Source of the DNA: JAHECQ01 sp047638695
Lineage (GTDB): Bacteria; Actinomycetota; Acidimicrobiia; Acidimicrobiales; SZUA-35
Assembly: GCA_047638695.1 (NCBI GenBank)
Contig: JBLINY010000199.1
Span: 1-5,688, forward strand
Reading direction: 5' to 3'
Length of the DNA stretch: 5,688 bases
A model generated the notes under the pieces. The model ran no database searches, had not been told where the DNA came from, and was given only the letters and a program-made list of their open reading frames with translations. Position 1 is the stretch's first letter; the number at the start of each line of letters is the position of its first letter. The position numbers were made by a program, and so were the translations under genes. This document shows positions 1 through 4,471 of this stretch, piece by piece.

Positions 1-72
1 GTCAAGAAAGGCGATTTTACCAATGACTGGGTCGCAGCGGCGCTGCGAGCCGATGACTGTCAGATCGACTGA
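1..72 (+). CDS. 3' end of an upstream gene, product unidentified (partial)
   Basis: Frame 1 is open from the left edge to a TGA at 70-72 and encodes 23 residues ending DWVAAALRADDCQID. The reading frame has normal coding character, and its stop lies only 3 bases before the GTG start of the next gene. That spacing is typical of an operon with coupled translation, and it is the main reason to call this a real gene end. The fragment is too short to assign to a family. A CphA- or CapB-like Mur-ligase partner would fit the downstream ATP-grasp gene, but nothing visible supports that. Confidence 0.6.
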   Translation, partial: VKKGDFTNDWVAAALRADDCQID

Positions 73-75
73 ACT

Positions 76-1083
76 GTGACGTCGACCGACAGACTTTTTG
101 CCATTGTTGGGAAAGGCTGCCGATCGTTGAGCCGGGGCCCGAGCGGCATAGATCGAAAGGCCTACTACCGCGAGGGGTGGCTTGAAGCGGCGCGCCGGTT
201 GGACATCGAATTCATCGATTTGGGATCGGGTTTTCTGCGGCTGTCCGCTGCTCACGGGGGAACGACCTTCCACGGTGCCGAAGTCGGTGTGGACGACATT
301 GCGACCTACCACTTGGCTGGCGACAAGCAACTAACCGATCAGCTGATGCGAGATGCCGGAATCCCGCGCCCAACGTGCAGCATCCACGCAGCCGGTGCCT
401 CAGCGCTGACCGACGAGCTGCGCCGCTCCGGATGGATGCATGTGATCAAACCGGCAGCCGGCAGTGGCGGTGGCCGGGGGGTAACGGTGTCGCCTGGTTC
501 GCGAAACATGGCACTACGTGCAATTGTCGAGGCCTCGGCATACGGCTCTCAGATAATGTGTGAGGAGCATCAATCAGGCCGAGTTTGCCGAGCCCTAGTG
601 TTTGATGGCGAAGTGCTGGACGCTGTTGTTCGAGGCCCGGCAAACGTGACGGGCGACGGAGAGTTGAGTGTGGCCCAGCTCGTCAAGATGGAAAACCGGC
701 GTCGAGCAACGTTGGGCGATAAGGCTACGGGTTTCATCGAGGTTGGCACCGACTTCCTGGCCACACTTTCGCATCAAGAGTTGGGGCGTTCGGATGTGCC
801 GCGGCGCGGACAGCGGGTCGCAGTTTCGGGGCGCAGCAACAGTGGGTCAGAACTGGAGACCTGCCGTCTGGAACTCGATCTCCCCGGCCAAGCGACGGCT
901 GCTCTCGCCGCCGATGCCGTGGGAGTGCGTCTTGCGGGCGTCGACCTCGTTCTGGACGCGGCTGATGCCGTGGCATCGGTGCTAGAAGTCAACACAACTC
1001 CCGGCCTGCATTGGCACACACTCGTACGCAACGAACCCTACGACGTGTTCACCCAGATTCTGAAGAGAGTCGTCGCCCGATGA
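76..1083 (+). CDS. Stand-alone ATP-grasp ligase, cyanophycin-synthetase ATP-grasp type
   Basis: A 335-residue cytoplasmic protein predicted to activate a carboxylate as an acyl-phosphate with ATP and join it to an amine or similar nucleophile. Visible ATP-grasp landmarks in order are: DK at 83-84 at the domain entry; VIKPAAGSGGGRGV at 123-136 with the ATP-binding K125 and flexible glycine loop; EE at 163-164; R172; GDGELSVAQLV at 193-203; VAVSGRSNSGSE at 248-259, matching the CphA segment before its last strand; GVDLVL at 288-293; and LEVNTTPGLHWH at 303-314, with E304 and N306 as metal ligands. CphA itself is about 900 residues with an additional Mur-ligase domain, so this is the ATP-grasp module alone. 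The GTG start at 76 follows the upstream stop by 3 bases with no clear Shine-Dalgarno, suggesting translational coupling. The last 35 bp overlap the opposite-strand gene. The substrate is unknown; a RimK- or glutathione-synthase-like role is also possible. Confidence 0.88.
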   Translation: MTSTDRLFAIVGKGCRSLSRGPSGIDRKAYYREGWLEAARRLDIEFIDLGSGFLRLSAAHGGTTFHGAEVGVDDIATYHLAGDKQLTDQLMRDAGIPRPTCSIHAAGASALTDELRRSGWMHVIKPAAGSGGGRGVTVSPGSRNMALRAIVEASAYGSQIMCEEHQSGRVCRALVFDGEVLDAVVRGPANVTGDGELSVAQLVKMENRRRATLGDKATGFIEVGTDFLATLSHQELGRSDVPRRGQRVAVSGRSNSGSELETCRLELDLPGQATAALAADAVGVRLAGVDLVLDAADAVASVLEVNTTPGLHWHTLVRNEPYDVFTQILKRVVAR

Positions 1084-2230
1084 AGTTGCGGGCCCAGTTG
1101 GCCGTGTTCTGGACAGTGGGGCCTGGGTCACTCAGCCGAAGATAGGGGAGCGCTGGCCGCTTCATCGGAACCGACGCCCAGCGAAGCAGCTCGCCCGGCG
1201 AGATCTGTCGAGCTGCTTTGAAATCACCAAAGGGATACCAGTACCACGCGTTCCGATCGGGCGGGCCGAGCTCGGGCTTCTCGCCGCGTGCCTGTTGATA
1301 CACAGCGGTAACCAAGTCGACTCCGCTGCGCTGGATGAGCTCAGCGGCCGCTGTGATTCGGTGATTGCACTCAATCAGTTTCAGCTGACCGTCACGCTCA
1401 TCGAGCTTGAACTCGACGTTGCCGATACCTTCGAGGCCCAGGCCCTCGAAAAAGCGCCGTCCGAGTTCAGCCGTGGCTTCGAGGTGAATCATTTCATGGA
1501 TCGTCGCTGGCCCTTCGTTGAGAGGGTGACGTCGGTAGACTCGCTTGGTGAATTCACCAAGCGTCTGGCCGTCCTGACGCAGGGCGTAGTAGCTGCTGAG
1601 GAGAGCGTCGCTGCCAGGCACGAATTCCATGATCATGATGCCCTGCGGCAGGTCCACCAGTTCAGTGACAGCAGCCAACATCTCCTCAGCAGTGTCGGCA
1701 CGAAGGAACTTTCGACCTGTTCGCCTGGTCAGTTCGTACGTTGCGCGGGGCTTAATCAGAACTGGAAACGTAACGTCGTCGCTGAACATCTCGAGGTCAG
1801 CGACTGAAGATAAGGACCACTGCTTTGGCGTGGGAATGCCGATCTTCTCGGCGAGTTCGGCCGTTGTCTGCTTGTCCAGCATGGCTTTGAGGATCTCGGG
1901 CTTGATGAGCGATGGAAGATGGGATTCCTTGAGCCGATCGTAGTGATTGGCATGGAACATGAGGCTTGGATCGCTCAGCGGTATAACGACTGCTCCCGAC
2001 CACTTCTGACCCTCGGATGCAAACCACTCGTCGATCGAGATTTCCGTTACTTCGGTGCCGAGTCGAGCGGGTAGGACTCCCCGGACCCGGTGAGCTGGCG
2101 ATCGATCCTCGGCGACGGTGACAACGCGAATTCCCTGTCGCACGAGGCATCGAGCGGCGGCGACAGCGTTATCAGCTCCACCGACGAGAACTGCAGGTGG
2201 GGCCGCTGTGTCATGATTGAGCGGTGGCAC
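1049..2230 (-). CDS. ATP-grasp enzyme, COG3919 / D-aspartate-ligase-like
   Basis: A 393-residue cytoplasmic protein with the carboxylate-amine ligase ATP-grasp fold. VLVGGADNAVAAARCLVRQGIRVV at 14-37 forms an N-terminal Rossmann-like strand-loop-helix. LDK is at 118-120, FPVLIKPR at 155-162 (ATP-binding K160), IMIMEFVPGSD at 198-208 (hinge region), GNVEFKLD at 270-277 (E273) and LKLIECNHRITA at 283-294 (metal ligands E287, N289; R291). The FGDFKAARQ segment at 334-342 and the following ELLRWA are typical of this family's C-terminal tail. The GTG start at 2230 is supported by AAGGAG on the minus strand (complement of 2235-2240), 4 bases upstream, and by the need to include the Rossmann strand. 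It shares little sequence with the neighbouring ATP-grasp protein, so the pair is not a recent duplication. Its start overlaps the head of the divergent oxidoreductase gene by 7 bp and its end overlaps the convergent ligase gene by 35 bp, so its promoter must lie inside the oxidoreductase coding sequence. Substrates are unknown. Confidence 0.88.
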   Translation of the reverse strand: MPPLNHDTAAPPAVLVGGADNAVAAARCLVRQGIRVVTVAEDRSPAHRVRGVLPARLGTEVTEISIDEWFASEGQKWSGAVVIPLSDPSLMFHANHYDRLKESHLPSLIKPEILKAMLDKQTTAELAEKIGIPTPKQWSLSSVADLEMFSDDVTFPVLIKPRATYELTRRTGRKFLRADTAEEMLAAVTELVDLPQGIMIMEFVPGSDALLSSYYALRQDGQTLGEFTKRVYRRHPLNEGPATIHEMIHLEATAELGRRFFEGLGLEGIGNVEFKLDERDGQLKLIECNHRITAAAELIQRSGVDLVTAVYQQARGEKPELGPPDRNAWYWYPFGDFKAARQISPGELLRWASVPMKRPALPYLRLSDPGPTVQNTANWARNFIGRRLSSESG

Positions 2231-3249
2231 GAATCTCCTTGCGGCGTCTTTTCGATTTCATGACCGAGATGCTAACGGCGGGAGGCGCCGCACCTGGCGA
2301 CGCATCCACGGTCGCTGCAGTGTTGCTGTGGGCCGACGAACGTGGAAAGTTCCCCCAGGGCAGCATTTGGGTTGAGGTGCTCAATGAACGGCTCCAGTCC
2401 AGGTCGCTCCGATCGCCAGCCGACCCAGTCGTCTGCTCTAGCGACGGAGCAATGGCGCTGGTCGATGCCGGGATGGGTTTTGGTCAGGTTGCAGCGACGC
2501 GTGCGGCCGACCTCGCCGTCGAGCTAGCCAATGACTATGGCGTCGGCGTCGTTTCAGTGAAAAATAGTAATCATTTCGGCGCTGCCGGCTACTACGTCGG
2601 TCTCATCGCTGACCGGGGTTGTGTCGGTGTCGCAATGACGAACGCGTTCCCAAAGGTCGCAGCGGAGAATGGAACGCGGGCAGCGCTCGGTACGAATCCG
2701 GTCGCGTTTGGTGCGCCGGTGCGGAGCGAGCCGCCACTGATTGCCGACTTCTCCTCCGGGAGTCTGGCAGGTTCCCGTGTGCGTGAGGCCGTGAGCCGTG
2801 GCGAACAATTGCCTACCGGTATGGTCGTGGATGCGGACGGAAGGCCAACGACCGACCCGCGGGCCCTGGACGCGGGTGGGGTAATGCTGCCGGCTAGCGG
2901 ACCAAAGGGCTATGGCTTAGGACTGATGGTCGAGGTCCTGACGGCATGTCTCGCCGGTGGCGCGATCGGAGAGGACATCGGGTCAGTCTTCGATGTGGAA
3001 ACTGAGGCTGGTCTTTCGCACCTCCTGCTCGCGGTGCGGCCATCCGATCCGCACTTCGATCTACGAGTGAAGTCTCTCGGTGACTTCGTCCGGCAATCGG
3101 GCGAGGCGGTCCGGCTCCCGGGTCAGAGAGGTCCCGACCTTTCCAACTCGGCCTCCGATGCCGGAATCGAGTTACCGGAACAGACCCGGCTGGCGCTGAA
3201 GAGATCAGCCGAGCGTCTCGACCTCGAGATGCCAGAGGAGCTCCAGTAA
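2224..3249 (+). CDS. Malate/L-lactate dehydrogenase (Ldh_2) family oxidoreductase, divergent
   Basis: A 341-residue cytoplasmic protein of the YiaK/AllD/ComC-type family of NAD(P)-dependent 2-hydroxyacid or imino-acid oxidoreductases; length is normal. Family hallmarks are ALVDAGMGFGQVAA at 78-91, VSVKNSNHFGAAGYY at 110-124 (H117), ALGTNPVAF at 154-162, GRPTTDP at 206-212, LPASGPKGYGLGL at 222-234 and VRLPGQRG at 296-303. Two conserved sites are altered. The usual GhDSHG is GKFPQG (41-46), giving Gln45 in place of the family His. The D-x-A-T-S-x-x-A-x-G-K segment reads D175-F-S-S-G-S-L-A-G-S-R. Catalysis may therefore be changed or lost. The GTG at 2224 is preferred because it retains the N-terminal helix (RISLRRLFDF) and an in-frame TGA sits at 2218-2220, although no strong Shine-Dalgarno is visible; ATG 2260 would remove 12 residues. 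There is no room for an independent intergenic promoter. It may make a hydroxy or amino acid used by the adjacent ligases (inference). Confidence 0.87.
   Translation: MARISLRRLFDFMTEMLTAGGAAPGDASTVAAVLLWADERGKFPQGSIWVEVLNERLQSRSLRSPADPVVCSSDGAMALVDAGMGFGQVAATRAADLAVELANDYGVGVVSVKNSNHFGAAGYYVGLIADRGCVGVAMTNAFPKVAAENGTRAALGTNPVAFGAPVRSEPPLIADFSSGSLAGSRVREAVSRGEQLPTGMVVDADGRPTTDPRALDAGGVMLPASGPKGYGLGLMVEVLTACLAGGAIGEDIGSVFDVETEAGLSHLLLAVRPSDPHFDLRVKSLGDFVRQSGEAVRLPGQRGPDLSNSASDAGIELPEQTRLALKRSAERLDLEMPEELQ
2235..2240 (-). promoter_or_regulatory. Ribosome binding site of the minus-strand ATP-grasp gene
   Basis: Read on the minus strand this is AAGGAG followed by 4 bases (ATTC) and the GTG at 2230-2228. 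It fixes the start of the minus-strand gene. On the plus strand the same bases are codons 5-6 (Ser-Leu region) of the oxidoreductase, so the two genes are physically interlocked here. Confidence 0.7.
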
Positions 3250-3279
3250 GGGGTTGAGTAACTCTGGGCACATCTCTTC

Positions 3280-3326
3280 ATCGGCCGGCGTCCCATCTGG
3301 AGTACCATTTGACCTATATCGGCCGG
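3280..3326 (+). repeat. Direct repeat ATCGGCCGG, two copies 38 bp apart
   Basis: ATCGGCCGG occurs at 3280-3288 and again at 3318-3326, centre to centre 38 bp. Each copy contains the palindromic core CGGCCG. Two identical 9-mers in a 108-bp noncoding gap ahead of a membrane polysaccharide gene could be a paired operator, but the cores are GC-rich in a GC-rich genome and chance is not excluded. Confidence 0.35.
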
Positions 3327-3341
3327 TGGCGGGTTGGCCGA
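3319..3341 (+). other. Short inverted repeat (hairpin) ahead of the Wzz-like ribosome binding site
   Basis: TCGGCC (3319-3324) and GGCCGA (3336-3341) are perfect reverse complements separated by 11 bases. In RNA this makes a 6-bp, mostly G-C stem ending 4 bases before AGGAGG. The upstream TCGGCC at 3281-3286 could pair with the same right arm, giving two mutually exclusive stems. No T-tract follows, so it is not an intrinsic terminator; a translational or operator role is conjecture. Confidence 0.3.
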
Positions 3342-3345
3342 CTCT

Positions 3346-3351
3346 AGGAGG
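3346..3351 (+). promoter_or_regulatory. Strong ribosome binding site of the Wzz-like gene
   Basis: AGGAGG lies 6 bases before the ATG at 3358. It decides the start against the in-frame TTG at 3334, which lies upstream of it, and the in-frame GTG at 3352, which directly abuts it. It is the best Shine-Dalgarno in the window. Confidence 0.8.
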
Positions 3352-3357
3352 GTGAAG

Positions 3358-4458
3358 ATGGCGGCGTTGTCTGTACGGAGGGTCTTCAACGGCCGTAAAT
3401 CGTCGCGACAAGGCGTACCGACGATGCTGCGATCGCCATTCGTTGCGGTAATCCTTCACCCTTTATTGGTACTCGTGACTTGTGGTGTGGTTACGGCCAC
3501 CTCGGTTGACTTTGTCTCAGACAACCCCGTCTTGCACACGGCGGAAGCCACTCTGGTCGTTGGTCGTATCGACGTGCCTGCCAACGCTGTGCCAGGCTAC
3601 GTGCAGGCGAACACCACTCTCGCAGGTACCTACAGCCGATTTGTTGGATCCGACGCCCATCTTGATGAGATGGCCTTCCTCACGGATGTCGAGCCAGCGG
3701 ACTTGCTTCGGCTGGGCACTATCGAAGCAAGCAACATTGAACAGTCAGGCATTATCCGAGTGCGTGCCGAGTCCACTGACGAACAAAATGCCATCCAGTT
3801 GGCCGATATCGCCAGTTCCGCGCTGACCAGAATAGTGTCCGGCGTGAATGACCCCTCGATCGATGGCGATGAGCTGTTCTCCGAGCACGCAGAAGCATCG
3901 GCCTCCCTCGCATCAGCCCAATCTGATGTCGACGAACTGCAAAGAGATCTGGCCTTCTTCCTGAACGCCGATCCGGAGAACGAGTTGCCAGGTGCAACTA
4001 CCAACGCAGAGAACGCCGCAGCAACCGAGGAACTCCTTCTCAATGCGCGAGCAGATTTCACTCAGCAACAACTCCGAGCTACTACCTTGGCGAGTCTGTA
4101 CCTGGAGAGCCAGCGACCTCGCGCCGATGGCGAGTTGATTCGTGTCCTGACGGCCGCAGACAGCGTCGGGAGTAACAGGTCAGCGCAGGTTCGATTGGGC
4201 CTAGTGACGGGAATCTTGGGCGGACTCGCCCTCGGTGTTGGGCTCGCATGGATTGCTACGAACTTTCGTGCTCTGATCGCTTGGCGGCGCGAGCTCAGGA
4301 ACGGCCTCCAGTCAGGGCCCGAAGACCACCAAACGATGAACGGGAGTGACTCGAACGGCGCCACATCGAACGAGCGGAGTTCCTACAACAACGGGGCAGT
4401 TAACGGAACACATCCTGCCGGTGACGACGCGGCAGAGCACGACGTCGCTGCTAGATAG
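3358..4458 (+). CDS. Wzz-like polysaccharide chain-length / co-polymerase membrane protein
   Basis: A 366-residue protein starting at ATG 3358, chosen for the AGGAGG 6 bases upstream. It has a short basic N-terminal cytoplasmic segment, TM1 at about 27-50, a large extracytoplasmic domain, TM2 at about 278-302 (LGLVTGILGGLALGVG core) and a hydrophilic C-terminal tail. The start of the external domain, ATLVVGRIDVPANAVPGYVQANTTLAGTYSRF split over 64-95, is the characteristic Wzz/GumC-like segment. The Ala/Glu/Gln-rich stretch at about 175-250 is probably helical or coiled coil. Such proteins sit in the cytoplasmic membrane and set the length of, or help export, exopolysaccharide or capsule chains. 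No fused BY-kinase domain (Walker A/B or Tyr cluster) is present. The usual proline-rich motif before TM2 is not obvious. The last 45 or so residues are rich in Asn, Ser, Gly and Asp and look disordered. The adjoining O-antigen ligase/polymerase gene 13 bp downstream supports the assignment. Confidence 0.82.
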   Translation: MAALSVRRVFNGRKSSRQGVPTMLRSPFVAVILHPLLVLVTCGVVTATSVDFVSDNPVLHTAEATLVVGRIDVPANAVPGYVQANTTLAGTYSRFVGSDAHLDEMAFLTDVEPADLLRLGTIEASNIEQSGIIRVRAESTDEQNAIQLADIASSALTRIVSGVNDPSIDGDELFSEHAEASASLASAQSDVDELQRDLAFFLNADPENELPGATTNAENAAATEELLLNARADFTQQQLRATTLASLYLESQRPRADGELIRVLTAADSVGSNRSAQVRLGLVTGILGGLALGVGLAWIATNFRALIAWRRELRNGLQSGPEDHQTMNGSDSNGATSNERSSYNNGAVNGTHPAGDDAAEHDVAAR

Positions 4459-4471
4459 AGCGTGTTGATCC

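Larger units (their letters stand above)
3250..3357 (+). promoter_or_regulatory. 108-bp leader region ahead of the Wzz-like gene
   Basis: This is the only gap above 20 bp in the window. It separates the oxidoreductase stop from the Wzz-like start and is the natural place for a promoter of the polysaccharide genes. It contains two copies of ATCGGCCGG (3280-3288 and 3318-3326) and a short inverted repeat directly before the ribosome binding site. TTGACC at 3309-3314 resembles a -35 hexamer, but no convincing -10 lies about 17 bp downstream, so no promoter is placed. No T-run terminator was seen. Confidence 0.35.

Noticed and set aside
1295..1807. Plus-strand open frame of 170 codons
   Set aside because: It lies wholly opposite the central ATP-grasp domain of the minus-strand gene, whose motifs (LIKPR, NVEFKLD, ECNHR) and Shine-Dalgarno are clear. 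No ribosome binding site or family signal was seen for the plus frame.
2213..2263. 16-codon plus-strand ORF (MIERWHESPCGVFSIS) ending in an ATGA overlap with the in-frame ATG at 2260 of the oxidoreductase, with AGGTGGGG about 10 bases upstream
   Set aside because: It looks like a leader peptide coupled to a later start, but starting at 2260 would remove the N-terminal helix that matches the Ldh_2 family, and the sequence is also the start region of the minus-strand gene. It is probably coincidental, though worth remembering if the GTG 2224 start fails.
3303..3337. Possible sigma-70-type promoter elements (TACCAT at 3303-3308, TTGACC at 3309-3314)
   Set aside because: Neither hexamer has a partner at about 17 bp spacing, so no promoter can be placed with confidence.
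3334..3357. Upstream in-frame TTG (3334) and GTG (3352) starts for the Wzz-like gene
   Set aside because: The TTG precedes the AGGAGG and the GTG directly abuts it, while the ATG at 3358 has ideal 6-base spacing.
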